From positions 1-64,000 of the forward strand of contig QAMJ01000017.1 of assembly GCA_003150355.1 (NCBI GenBank): DNA of 64,000 nucleotides, given 5' to 3'. The position numbers and the translations under genes were made by a program. The DNA is from Clostridiales bacterium (GTDB taxonomy: Bacteria; Bacillota; Clostridia; Oscillospirales; Oscillospiraceae). The notes beneath the pieces are model-generated. The model saw only the letters and a program-made list of their open reading frames with translations. It searched no databases and was not told the DNA's origin. Of the stretch, positions 41,539 to 49,436 are shown in pieces (the first letter of the stretch is position 1; every line of letters starts with the position of its first letter).

Positions 41539-42282
41539 GTGAAAAACGAGCGGTACGAAAAAATAATGAATATATTGGCGGAACGCGGCTATGCAAGCGT
41601 GGACAGCCTCAGTAAGGAGCTCTTTGTCAGTATGCCGACGGTGCGGCGCGATCTGAACACAATGCAGGATCTTGGGCTCGTGGTGCGCAGTCACGGCGGC
41701 GTGGTGCAGCGCCTGAGCGATATGGATGGAGGCCCTGCGGTTTTCCGCATGGGCGTCAACCCTCAGGAAAAGCTCAAGCTCGATAAGGCAGCTGCAAAGC
41801 TGCTGCGCGACAACTGCATGGTGTTCATGGACGAATCTACCACGACGCTGCACATCATCGACCAGATGAGCGCTTACAAGAACATCACTGTCGTCACCAA
41901 CAACATCTCCGTTTTGCAGCTCGCCGCGAAGTACCGCGTCCCCACCATCTGCCTCGGCGGCGAAACGTGCTATGACACGATGAGCTTTTACGGGTATGAG
42001 GCGGAGGAACTCATCACGCACTTCGGCATCGACATCATGTTCTACTCATCCTCGGCGATAACGCCGGGGGCGTGGATCGCCGATTACAGCGCGCGGGCAA
42101 ACGCCCTGCGCCGCCGCGCCTTACAGCAGGCGGACATGAAGGTGTTCCTGTGCGACAAGTCAAAGTTTCTGAAGTCCGGCGCGTATATGCTGATGCCGCT
42201 GTGCGAGGCGGATCACATCATCACGAATGCCAAACTGCCGGATGAGCTGAATACCGGCGCGGCGCGCGTGACGATCGTGTGA
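41539..42282 (+). CDS. DeoR-family transcriptional repressor
   Basis: 247 aa. N-terminal helix-turn-helix RYEKIMNILAERGYASVDSL, LFVSMPTVRRDLNTMQDLGL and RSHGGVV, the DeoR signature. The C-terminal sugar-phosphate sensor domain has MVFMDESTTTLHIIDQM, VVTNNISVLQLAAKY, LGGETCYDTMSFYG and DKSKFLKSGAY. Regulators of this type usually respond to a phosphorylated sugar or polyol, consistent with the divergent transporter/dehydrogenase operon starting at 41324. Confidence 0.92.
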   Translation: MKNERYEKIMNILAERGYASVDSLSKELFVSMPTVRRDLNTMQDLGLVVRSHGGVVQRLSDMDGGPAVFRMGVNPQEKLKLDKAAAKLLRDNCMVFMDESTTTLHIIDQMSAYKNITVVTNNISVLQLAAKYRVPTICLGGETCYDTMSFYGYEAEELITHFGIDIMFYSSSAITPGAWIADYSARANALRRRALQQADMKVFLCDKSKFLKSGAYMLMPLCEADHIITNAKLPDELNTGAARVTIV

Positions 42283-42513
42283 AGGACACCCTTTCCTGGT
42301 TTCTTTCACCGTATCTTCCTTCCCGTAACTTCTACTGTATACATGTTCTTTGACACACTCTATAAAGCATCGTTTGTTTTTCTTAGGCATCTGCGCAGCT
42401 TGTGCGGAGGAACTGAATAGAATGTAGAAGTAATGGTATCATTCACGGTTTGTGACTTGGCGGGATACGTGATAAAATATAAGCAATTTAGTAAAGCTTA
42501 GGGAGGTGTGCCT

Positions 42514-42865
42514 GTGAATTATATTCTCATGAATAAAGATTCCGCGTGGCTTTCGTTCTCGTGCAGACGCGATGAGTTTGACGAGGTTGATTTGATGCTA
42601 TTATATAAAGTGGACACGGAAGGGTGACAGAAAAATATATGTTGGTGCAAAAATATTTGATCAGCAGGGATGCATTGCCTATCTCTGCAAAACTCCAAAT
42701 GAGGCTCGCTGCCTCCCCGGTACGTTGGAGGCGCTGAGAGCAGAAGGGGTACAGATCGTCATTCTGGACTCACCGGAAATCTATTCCGAATACACACCGT
42801 ATACCTACATCTAGGACATGAAAGAGTTTATCGACAGGGTCACCCTGCTGAACCGTGCATCATGA
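42514..42865 (+). pseudogene. Broken small gene (frameshift and nonsense codon), unrecognised
   Basis: AGGGAGGTG precedes GTG 42514, which begins NYILMNKDSAWLSFSCRRDE and stops after 37 codons. In another frame the sequence continues RKIYVGAKIFDQQGCIAYLC through VQIVILDSPEIYSEYTPYTY, meets TAG, and continues in the same frame as DMKEFIDRVTLLNRAS. The first part resembles N termini of HipA-like proteins of Clostridia from memory; the second may be a different small conserved family. Either a fusion of two scraps or one decayed gene. The remainder of 42283-42513 shows nothing I can support. Confidence 0.55.
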
Positions 42866-42916
42866 CCTTTGATCCGTTCAGACTATTATTTGACTACTAT
42901 TCTCTCAGCAGCATAG

Positions 42917-42961
42917 AAAACAGCTTTGAACCATTGCACCGCAACGGTTCAAAGCTGTTTT
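42917..42961. terminator. Long hairpin downstream of the broken gene
   Basis: Perfect 16-bp arms AAAACAGCTTTGAACC / GGTTCAAAGCTGTTTT with a 13-base loop. The A-rich 5' and T-rich 3' ends make it usable as a bidirectional terminator. Confidence 0.75.
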
Positions 42962-43034
42962 GCATATCGTCATATTTTGTGCGTCATATATGAAAACCTG
43001 CCAAAATACGCTCGATTCGTGTACGATCGCATAG

Positions 43035-43079
43035 CTCCGACGCTGAAGGGCGCAGGTTCGAATTCTGTCGGGCATGCCA
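43035..43079 (+). pseudogene. tRNA 3'-half fragment ending in CCA
   Basis: GGCGCAGGTTCGAATTC carries a T-arm (GGTTCGAAT loop) and is followed by an acceptor-like strand TGTCGGGCAT and GCCA. No complementary 5' acceptor strand or D-arm is present upstream, so only the 3' part of a tRNA gene remains. Such fragments are left as attachment sites by integrative elements. The original tRNA identity is not certain. Confidence 0.65.
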
Positions 43080-43081
43080 AA

Positions 43082-43117
43082 CAGAACTTCCATCGATGAT
43101 GGAAGTTCTTCATTTTT
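43082..43117 (+). terminator. tRNA-type terminator
   Basis: AGAACTTCCATC / GATGGAAGTTCT with a 3-base loop, then a T-run at 43113. Retained directly after the tRNA fragment, which suggests that the whole tRNA 3' end and its terminator were copied together. Confidence 0.85.
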
Positions 43118-43163
43118 GTGCAGTTTTATGATATAATCGATCTGCCCAAGGAGGATGAGTTGC

Positions 43164-44747
43164 ATGAGTACATTGATATACTGCCTGTCGGACAAAATCG
43201 CAAACGTTTTTCGTGCACAGCTGGCTGACACTCCAATCTCTTTTTCAGCGACGGATACAGAGGATCTTGTCAGTGCGGTGCTTTCCAATAACGCCGATTT
43301 CCTGCTTATCCAGATACAGTCGGATCCTGCCGGATACAGAGAAAAATTGATGCAGCTGTACATGGCGGGGGCAAAGGTGCATATCATTATATTTCACATC
43401 GGCAAAGCGTATCAGCTTGCATCAAGCTTTGACCCGGTTCCAGCAGACAAGGATTTCTGTGATGCGAAGGACATGATATACAAGGCACTGTTCATGTCCA
43501 TTCTGCAGACAAGACGTGCTGCCGCGGATGACTTTCAATTTACCGCATGCCCGGATATAGCGCGCAGAGCGGCCAGATACGCACGCGAGGAGCACCTGCG
43601 AGAGATATTATCCGGTGTATCTGTCGAGCAGTTCAGAGAGATAAAGCGGGAGTTCAACCTCGATATCGGCTCACCTCAGGGACATTATCTGATCGTCACT
43701 AAAGCGATGCCGCACAACTATTTTGACGACTACACGCATAACCGCAGAGTATACAGGATGCTTGACGAGCTGGTTTACGATGGGCTGTACTCAATAGTCA
43801 GACGTTACTGCGGGGGCGAGATATTTGAAATAAGCAATAATTCAAAATGCATTATAATAAATGACCTGAACCAGCCAAGCGCGAAGAAATATGTAGCGCA
43901 ATATAATGCCCTCATGTCAGAAATAAAGAAGATTACTGACGACGGAATGACCGCGCTGTTTGTCAGCCGGCATATCGATTCCGTAACGGATTTCAATACC
44001 GCTTACCGGGAGTGTATAAGCGCAAAGCGCATGCGAGTATTCTACGGTGAGGACAGCATGCTGCCGGTTTCCGTGCTGCGCCAGAAACGCCCCGCGCCGG
44101 ATATGGATGAGCTTGACAGGCGCATTACGTCTATACGTGATTTTTCTATTATAACACCCATTGCCGTGCTTGGGCAGGACATAAACCATATCTTTCTGAA
44201 CATCCTGAAGCCCAGTGCGAACATAAACATATACTACTATGCATGCAGTGCGATAAACGTTATCTACGATGCGTTTTGCCAGCGCTACGGTGTGATGCCG
44301 GAAAAACGCGCAATGAGCCGCTGCTTCGACAAATATGTCACGGTCGAGGAAATGGCTGTCCATTATATCCGCGTGTTCCGCAGCGCCCAGATCAGCGCCG
44401 GGGATATGAGCGGAGATGTGGATATCCTGACATATAAAATGACGGCATTCATTGAAAAGAAATACGCGCAGGATATATCGCTCGGCGACCTTGCAGAATT
44501 TGTAGGCTTCAGCACAAGCTACACAAGCAGATATTTCCACAAGCACACGGGGAAGTCTTTTTCAAATTACCTTACGGAGCTGAGGATAGAGCAGGCGAAA
44601 AAGCTGCTCTCGGAATCCGACCGCCCTGTTGTGACAACGATCGCAAAGTCCGTCGGATACAACAATCCGCAGTTTTTCTCACGGACATTCAAGGAACTCA
44701 CAGGCATGACTCCGACGGAGTACGCCGAAAAGAACAGAAAGCTATAA
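43164..44747 (+). CDS. AraC-family transcriptional regulator with long N-terminal sensory region
   Basis: 527 aa from ATG 43164 (AAGGAGG at 9 bases). The C-terminal 100 residues form a double helix-turn-helix: DISLGDLAEFVGFSTSYTSR, FHKHTGKSFSNYLTELRIEQ, KSVGYNNPQFFSRTFKELTG, the AraC signature. The N-terminal 400 residues show no transmembrane segment and include a region resembling the dimerisation/GGDEF-like part of PucR/CdaR regulators (SKCIIINDLNQPSAKKYVAQ). Ligand and targets are unknown. The nearest gene downstream is a deleted ilvD, so its original target may have been lost. Confidence 0.85.
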   Translation: MSTLIYCLSDKIANVFRAQLADTPISFSATDTEDLVSAVLSNNADFLLIQIQSDPAGYREKLMQLYMAGAKVHIIIFHIGKAYQLASSFDPVPADKDFCDAKDMIYKALFMSILQTRRAAADDFQFTACPDIARRAARYAREEHLREILSGVSVEQFREIKREFNLDIGSPQGHYLIVTKAMPHNYFDDYTHNRRVYRMLDELVYDGLYSIVRRYCGGEIFEISNNSKCIIINDLNQPSAKKYVAQYNALMSEIKKITDDGMTALFVSRHIDSVTDFNTAYRECISAKRMRVFYGEDSMLPVSVLRQKRPAPDMDELDRRITSIRDFSIITPIAVLGQDINHIFLNILKPSANINIYYYACSAINVIYDAFCQRYGVMPEKRAMSRCFDKYVTVEEMAVHYIRVFRSAQISAGDMSGDVDILTYKMTAFIEKKYAQDISLGDLAEFVGFSTSYTSRYFHKHTGKSFSNYLTELRIEQAKKLLSESDRPVVTTIAKSVGYNNPQFFSRTFKELTGMTPTEYAEKNRKL

Positions 44748-44750
44748 AAC

Positions 44751-44776
44751 GAAGCCGCCCAAAATCGGGCGGCTTC
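44751..44776 (+). terminator. Terminator of the AraC-family gene
   Basis: GAAGCCGCCC / GGGCGGCTTC with a 6-base loop. It lies between the convergent AraC gene and the ilvD remnant. Confidence 0.8.
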
Positions 44777-44828
44777 GTTCTGCCTTGGGATTATGAAGAT
44801 GAAAAAAGAGAGAGTAGAAATAAGCTGG

Positions 44829-45245
44829 TTATTTAAGCGGCTCGCGGTATTTCCGCTCCGCATCCGGGATCATTCTGGCACCCTCTATGGGGGAGGCTGC
44901 CATCTGAGCATACTTTGCGAGCACACCTCTTATGCGGCGGGGCTTAGGCGGCTGCCACCTTTCACGGCGTTTTGCGATGACTTCATCGCTGACCTTGAGT
45001 TCGATGGTTCCGTTGGGGATACTGTATTCAATGATATCGCCGTCCTCAACGAGTGCGATGAGTCCGCCGACTGCGGCTTCGGGGGCAACATGACCGATAA
45101 CGCCGCCGACGCTGCCGCCGGAGAAGCGGCCGTCCGTAATGAGCGATACGCTGGAGCTCAGACCGAGAGCGCGCATGACATTTGCCATGAGCATACCGGG
45201 GACTATTTTGTCACAGCTTGCGATGCAGACAAGACCATCAAGCAT
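44829..45245 (-). pseudogene. Dihydroxy-acid dehydratase (IlvD/EDD) remnant with large internal deletion
   Basis: The 138-codon frame starts MLDGLVCIASCDKIVPGMLM, the cluster-binding CDK segment from the N-terminal third of IlvD/EDD proteins. It jumps directly into ALGLSSSVSLITDGRFSGGS with VIGHVAPEAAVGG and YREPLK, the C-terminal domain. Some 300 residues that normally separate these parts are missing, without a frame shift. Sequence before the CDK segment is also gone. The product would lack most of the active site. Good evidence for a deletion between short homologies, not an assembled domain protein. Confidence 0.85.
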
Positions 45246-45250
45246 AATTA

Positions 45251-45281
45251 TGCACGTGCGGGAAAGTTCCTCGCACGTGCA
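45251..45281. repeat. Strong inverted repeat beside direct-repeat copy 1
   Basis: Arms TGCACGTGCG / CGCACGTGCA with an 11-base loop that itself contains GAA/TTC. It lies between the ilvD remnant and the 45-bp repeat. No T-run follows. Confidence 0.6.
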
Positions 45282-45312
45282 GCAATGAGCAGTGTTTTAG
45301 ATACAGCCACTC

Positions 45313-45357
45313 TATATCTCCAGCGCGTTATGCAGCTTGTCGCTGGCGGCTTTCTTT
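45313..45357 (-). repeat. 45-bp direct repeat, copy 1 (3' end of a lost gene)
   Basis: Nearly identical (about two mismatches) to 55869-55913 and in the same orientation. On the minus strand both copies read KAASDKLHNALEI and stop, so they are the 3' end of related genes whose remainder is absent. The copies bracket the thioesterase-IclR-TRAP-FdrA module (10.5 kb). Confidence 0.7.
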
Positions 45358-45502
45358 ATGCTTCAATTACCGCATCAGATCATGGGAAGTTTATTTAATA
45401 GTTCGCTGCCATGTTGATTTCCTATGATACATCTGCTATGATTACGGCTTGGATGGCCGTATGCTGCGGCTGCGGCATACGGCGGAAAGCATGGTGGGAT
45501 AA

Positions 45503-46258
45503 ATGAACGGAAATGATATAATGACCAAAAACGGGATAACGACGCTGACGCTGCTCATCGAGGCGGACGAGTGTGACACCGCTGCTGTATGGAGGCCGAG
45601 CGCGATCGTCACGGCGATGCAGCGAGCGACCCATTACGCGAGAGAAGCGCTCGGCATCGACTGGTCGTCGCTGGCGGCAAAGGGTGCGCTCTGGGTGGTC
45701 TCGCGCGTGAACGTCAGCTTTGAGCGCATACCGAAGATGGGGGAGAATCTCACGATCAGGGCGATACCGCAGAAGCCGGTGAAGGCGCTGTACCCGTGGC
45801 GCTTTGAGTTTTCCGACGGCGAGGGGAGACAGATCGGCACGGGGGAGACCCTGTGGAACCTGATGGACGCGGACACGCGGCGTCTCGCTATTCTCCCGGA
45901 TGTCGCGGAGACGCTGCTTCAGGCGGGGATCACAGAACGGGGCGCGCTTCCCTCGGCGGCGCTGGAGCTGGACGGAGATCCGAGACGGCTGACATTCACC
46001 CCGGCGTATACCGACCTCGACATCAACGGCCACGCAAGCCACCTGCGCTATATCGACTGGTGCTGCAACATCTTCGGCGCCGGGATAATGAGCAGATACG
46101 CCATACAGCGCTTCCGCATAGCATATATGCACGAGGTGCGCATTGACAGCCACGCGGACATTGAGCTGCGTACGCGGGGGACAGACTTCTCGTTCAGCGG
46201 CTATTACGGGGACACACCGGCCTTCGTGATAGACGGGACGCTGGCGGCGCGCAAATAA
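45503..46258 (+). CDS. Acyl-ACP thioesterase (double hot-dog)
   Basis: 251 aa. Residues 12-130 and 150-250 form the two hot-dog halves: AIVTAMQRATHYAREALGID, LWVVSRVNVSFERIPKMGEN and, in the second half, LTFTPAYTDLDINGHASHLR and YIDWC (catalytic DxNxHxxN-like region, here DINGHASH). Related to plant FatA/FatB and clostridial thioesterases that release fatty acids from ACP. A convergent terminator follows. It lies inside the repeat-bracketed segment but has no evident link with the TRAP/FdrA module. Confidence 0.88.
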   Translation: MNGNDIMTKNGITTLTLLIEADECDTAAVWRPSAIVTAMQRATHYAREALGIDWSSLAAKGALWVVSRVNVSFERIPKMGENLTIRAIPQKPVKALYPWRFEFSDGEGRQIGTGETLWNLMDADTRRLAILPDVAETLLQAGITERGALPSAALELDGDPRRLTFTPAYTDLDINGHASHLRYIDWCCNIFGAGIMSRYAIQRFRIAYMHEVRIDSHADIELRTRGTDFSFSGYYGDTPAFVIDGTLAARK

Positions 46259-46280
46259 GGACAAAAAGACAATATGACAG

Positions 46281-46320
46281 AAACCCGGCGGCAGGGACAC
46301 AAAGCCCTGCCGCCGGGTTT
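46281..46320. terminator. Bidirectional terminator between thioesterase and IclR genes
   Basis: Perfect 16-bp arms AAACCCGGCGGCAGGG / CCCTGCCGCCGGGTTT, 8-base loop, between two convergent genes. Confidence 0.88.
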
Positions 46321-46334
46321 CTGTATTACTGCGA

Positions 46335-47114
46335 TCACTGCATTTTGAGGAAGCCCTCTATCCTGCCCTTGAGCTCATACAGCTCATAAAGTATCTTGCG
46401 CTCTTTCTCCTCGGTGTAGTCAAAGATCGAGAAGCAGGCTTCAAGCCCATAGCAGGTCACATCGTGCTTCTTGATCGGCACGGCGACGGAGCGGACATAC
46501 ATCGTCGATTCCTCATTCGAGACGGCAACACCGGTCTGGCGTGTTGCGTCGAGGCTCTCGAAAAGCACGGAGGGGTTCGTGATAGTCTTCGGCGTGATCG
46601 CGGTGAGCCCCTCGGGGTAGAGGCGCATGACGTCCGCATCGCTCTTCTCAGCGAGGAGAATCTTACCGGCGGCATCCGCATAAGCGGGGATGCGGCGGCC
46701 GACAGCTCTGTACAGGCGCAGCTTTTCAAAGGGGTCGACCCGCTGCACGACGAGAACGTCACCGGCGATAAGCTCGCCCATTATAAGGGTAACGTCATTC
46801 GCGGAGGCAAAATTATACATGATCTGAAAGATAACGTCGTCCATATTGGAGTCGCCGACGTATTTCGTACCTATCTCATAGAGCTTATACCCAAGGAAAT
46901 ACTGCATGACAATGGGGTTATAGTGCAGGTACCCATATGAGACGAGCGTGCGGAGGATGGGAAGAATGCTGCTCTTCGGGGCGTTCAGATAATTTGCGAT
47001 CTCGGTAAGCGTTTTGCCGGAGTTTTCGGTCTCGGTCAGAAATTCGAGGATCAGAACGACGCGCTCGGTTGAGCGGTGCTGGCTGTTGTTGTTTTCAGAT
47101 ACGGTGTTGTCCAC
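46335..47114 (-). CDS. IclR-family transcriptional regulator of the TRAP/FdrA operon
   Basis: 259 aa. Winged helix: STERVVLILEFLTETENSGK, LTEIANYLNAPKSSILPILR, YLHYNP. The C-terminal effector domain has PAYADAAGKILLAEKSDADV and VAVSNEESTMYVRSVAVPI, as usual in IclR proteins. Divergent from the TRAP operon. Related palindromes lie just before its own start and in the operon's promoter. In the E. coli allantoin cluster, which holds the homologous allFGH genes, the repressor AllR is also an IclR protein. The effector is presumably the imported acid or a product of it. Confidence 0.92.
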   Translation of the reverse strand: MDNTVSENNNSQHRSTERVVLILEFLTETENSGKTLTEIANYLNAPKSSILPILRTLVSYGYLHYNPIVMQYFLGYKLYEIGTKYVGDSNMDDVIFQIMYNFASANDVTLIMGELIAGDVLVVQRVDPFEKLRLYRAVGRRIPAYADAAGKILLAEKSDADVMRLYPEGLTAITPKTITNPSVLFESLDATRQTGVAVSNEESTMYVRSVAVPIKKHDVTCYGLEACFSIFDYTEEKERKILYELYELKGRIEGFLKMQ

Positions 47115-47128
47115 GGTTGACCTCCTGC

Positions 47129-47144
47129 GTTCGTATATATGAAT
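47129..47144. promoter_or_regulatory. IclR operator-like site near the regulator start
   Basis: GTTCGTATATATGAAT, about 12 of 16 positions in common with the sites at 47374 and 47659, located 15 bases upstream of the IclR start codon. The weakest of the three. Confidence 0.45.
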
Positions 47145-47373
47145 TGTTCAGAATTTCTACAAACCTATTCTATACCATGGCGGGCAGAAAAGCAATACCT
47201 TTTGTTAAATGTCCGCTTTTGAATACGAAAGTGAAAAAAGCATGAAAATACTATGCGGCTGAAAGAGAACAGCACGTGAACCGCAGTCGTGGCGCATGAA
47301 GCCCGAAATGCAGGAAGCCCTGAGAATAAAGAGATAGGTGGACAAACAGACGGGAACAGACAAACGCGACTAC

Positions 47374-47389
47374 GTTCGCAAATAAGAAC
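47374..47389. promoter_or_regulatory. IclR operator-like site, upstream copy
   Basis: GTTCGCAAATAAGAAC is the reverse complement of GTTCTTATTTGCGAAC and matches the site at 47659 at 14 of 16 positions. It lies about 240 bases upstream of the TRAP promoter; a distal site for looping is possible. Confidence 0.6.
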
Positions 47390-47612
47390 TGTTCGAGCGA
47401 AGCACAGGAAACATGCAATTGCCGGACTTGAATTAAAATGTGACAAAAAACGAATATTTACGCTGGATGTGGCGTTTTTGCTTCAAAAATAATGCAAAAC
47501 GGCTGCCGCTTTATCAAGCGTACGAAACAGTATGCCGGCATAGCAAAGTGTACAAAAAAATAACGAGAATTCAGATATATGGACGAAAATGCGATACCTG
47601 TCAAAATGGGTA

Positions 47613-47674
47613 TTGAAATAAAAAGATGCCGATGATATAATTCACATAAACGAACCGCGTTCCTATTTACGAAC
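47613..47674 (+). promoter_or_regulatory. Promoter of the TRAP/FdrA operon with downstream operator
   Basis: TTGAAA (47613), 17-base spacer, TATAAT (47636), close to consensus. The palindrome GTTCCTATTTACGAAC at 47659-47674 lies at about +12 to +27, where a bound repressor would block elongation. The rest of 47145-47612 contains no gene I can support. Confidence 0.78.
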
Positions 47675-47751
47675 AAAACGGCGCGGACGGACTCAATTAA
47701 GTGCGTTATGGCCAAGGCCATGATAAATAAAAAAAGAAAGGTAATACGAAA

Positions 47752-48795
47752 ATGAAAAGACTACTTGCACTCATCCTGACCATGTGCATGGTGCTTGCAC
47801 TGTGTGCCTGCGGCACCGCCGCCGCACCTGCCGAGACAGCCTCCGCAGACGCCGCTGCTCCTGCGGAGACTGCCGAGAAAACTGTTCTCAGCCTTGCTAC
47901 CGTGTGCGCAGCAGGCACTCCCACCGACCTGACCTGCCTCAAGTTCCAGCAGATCCTGAACGACTCCGGTCTGTTCGACGTTACCTACTACGGCCAGAGC
48001 CAGTACGGTTCCGTTGCTGACATGATGGAAAATGTCCTTGCCGACGATAACCTCATCGCTATCGCAAGCCCCGCGGACATCGGAGATGCAGCCGGTGTTG
48101 CAGATATGAGCGCTCTTATGGCTCCGTTCCTCTGCAACTATCCCAGAGAGATCCGCGCAATCACTGAGAGCGATTGGTTCGCAGGCCTTACCGAGCAGTG
48201 CTACGCAAAGAACATCAAGGTCATCAACTGCGACCTCATCGAAGGCACCCGTTACTTCTGGACTACCAAGAAGGTCGTCGAGCCCTCTGACATGGCAGGC
48301 CTCAAGTTCCGCGTTCCCGGCAGCGCAAACTACGTCAATACCTTCACTGCTTTCGGCGCCACTCCTGTTACCATCGCTGTCGGCGACCTCTACACCGCTC
48401 TCCAGAACGGTACCGCCGATGCTTTTGAGTTCCCCCTTGCCGACGCATATGCATGGCAGCTCAACGAGGTCAGCAAGTATGTTGCTAACCAGAACTACGT
48501 CACCGGCTTTACCGGACTCATCATGTCCGCGAACGTCTGGGAGACCCTGACCCCGGAGCAGCAGGAGATCATCAACAACGCTGCCAAGGAATGCAGCGAG
48601 TATTGCTTCGACGTTTTCGATGAGAAAACCGAAGAGGCCAAGCAACTGCTCATTGACGCCGGTATCGAGTTCTACGATGTAGACGTTGATGCATACAGAG
48701 CCTGCGTTGATAAGTACTTTGAACTGAGCAACTTCTCTGACGGCGTTCAGGAGACTCTTGATAACCTGATGGCCGAATACAGAGCAAATCACTGA
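47752..48795 (+). CDS. TRAP transporter substrate-binding lipoprotein (DctP family), system 1
   Basis: 347 aa. Lipoprotein signal (MKRLLALILTMCMVLALCAC). DctP fold: FDVTYYGQSQYGSVADMMEN, EPSDMAGLKFRVPGSANYVN with the conserved carboxylate-binding Arg of the KxR(V/T)P motif, and PVTIAVGDLYTALQNGTADA. These proteins bind organic acids outside the membrane and deliver them to DctQM. It starts the operon that continues with permeases and the FdrA module; the imported acid is likely the substrate of that module. Confidence 0.93.
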   Translation: MKRLLALILTMCMVLALCACGTAAAPAETASADAAAPAETAEKTVLSLATVCAAGTPTDLTCLKFQQILNDSGLFDVTYYGQSQYGSVADMMENVLADDNLIAIASPADIGDAAGVADMSALMAPFLCNYPREIRAITESDWFAGLTEQCYAKNIKVINCDLIEGTRYFWTTKKVVEPSDMAGLKFRVPGSANYVNTFTAFGATPVTIAVGDLYTALQNGTADAFEFPLADAYAWQLNEVSKYVANQNYVTGFTGLIMSANVWETLTPEQQEIINNAAKECSEYCFDVFDEKTEEAKQLLIDAGIEFYDVDVDAYRACVDKYFELSNFSDGVQETLDNLMAEYRANH

Positions 48796-48856
48796 TAACA
48801 CACATTCATATTTTTCCTGCGCATAAACCGATGTGCTGTTGCTTCTGACTGCGGAA

Positions 48857-48893
48857 AGCTGTATACCGCACCCGCGATGGGCGATATACAGCT
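48857..48893 (+). terminator. Intercistronic hairpin after TRAP binding-protein gene
   Basis: AGCTGTATA / TATACAGCT with a long GC-rich loop and no T-run. It probably sets a higher level of the binding protein than of the permeases by stabilising the upstream mRNA. Confidence 0.5.
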
Positions 48894-48938
48894 CCTCCGG
48901 GTTGAGGCATCAGCACAATTTGATATGGGGAGATGTTT

Positions 48939-49436
48939 ATGTTAAGTAAAATTCGGAAAGCCATAGACAGCGTCGAGCTTGCTTTCTTTGCACTGTGCCT
49001 GTCGGCTCTCGTCGCGCTGACAGTGACGGCTGTGATCATGCGGTATGTTGTAGGCAAACCCTTTGGCTGGACAGAGGAGGTACAGATGCTGCTTTTGGTC
49101 TGGTCTGTTTTCTCGGGTGCAAGCATCGCTTTCCGCGAACGCGGTCACATAGCCATAGACCTGCTGACAAATGCCCTGCCTAAAAAGGTGCAGGAGGTCA
49201 TAGAAGTCATAGTATGGATACTCGTGATGATATCCATCTGCATGATATTTAAGCTGGAGCTTGACAGAACCATGAAGTTCCTTGCGACCGGCCAGTCCAC
49301 TACCATGCTCAAGATACCCAAGTTCTACATTTATGGTGTGGTCGTTGTATGCTGCGCAATGATGGTAGTCAACCATGTGCTTAACGGCATTGAGGATATA
49401 AAAAAGTTTTTCCGCAAAGGAGATAGTGCAAAATGA
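48939..49436 (+). CDS. TRAP transporter small permease (DctQ family), system 1
   Basis: 165 aa with four hydrophobic helices (AFFALCLSALVALTVTAVIM, MLLLVWSVFSGASIAF, VIVWILVMISICMIF, FYIYGVVVVCCAMMVVNHVL). The family motif PFGWTEEVQMLLLVW and the RERGHIAIDLL loop are present. ATG 48939 is preferred over 48933 because GGGGAG abuts the latter. Overlaps dctM by four bases. Confidence 0.92.
   Translation: MLSKIRKAIDSVELAFFALCLSALVALTVTAVIMRYVVGKPFGWTEEVQMLLLVWSVFSGASIAFRERGHIAIDLLTNALPKKVQEVIEVIVWILVMISICMIFKLELDRTMKFLATGQSTTMLKIPKFYIYGVVVVCCAMMVVNHVLNGIEDIKKFFRKGDSAK

Noticed and set aside
43035..43079. Complete tRNA gene
   Set aside because: No 5' acceptor strand, D-arm or well-paired anticodon arm could be found upstream.
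44829..45245. Short intact dihydroxy-acid dehydratase
   Set aside because: Only the CDK segment and the C-terminal domain are present; about 300 residues of the active-site region are deleted.
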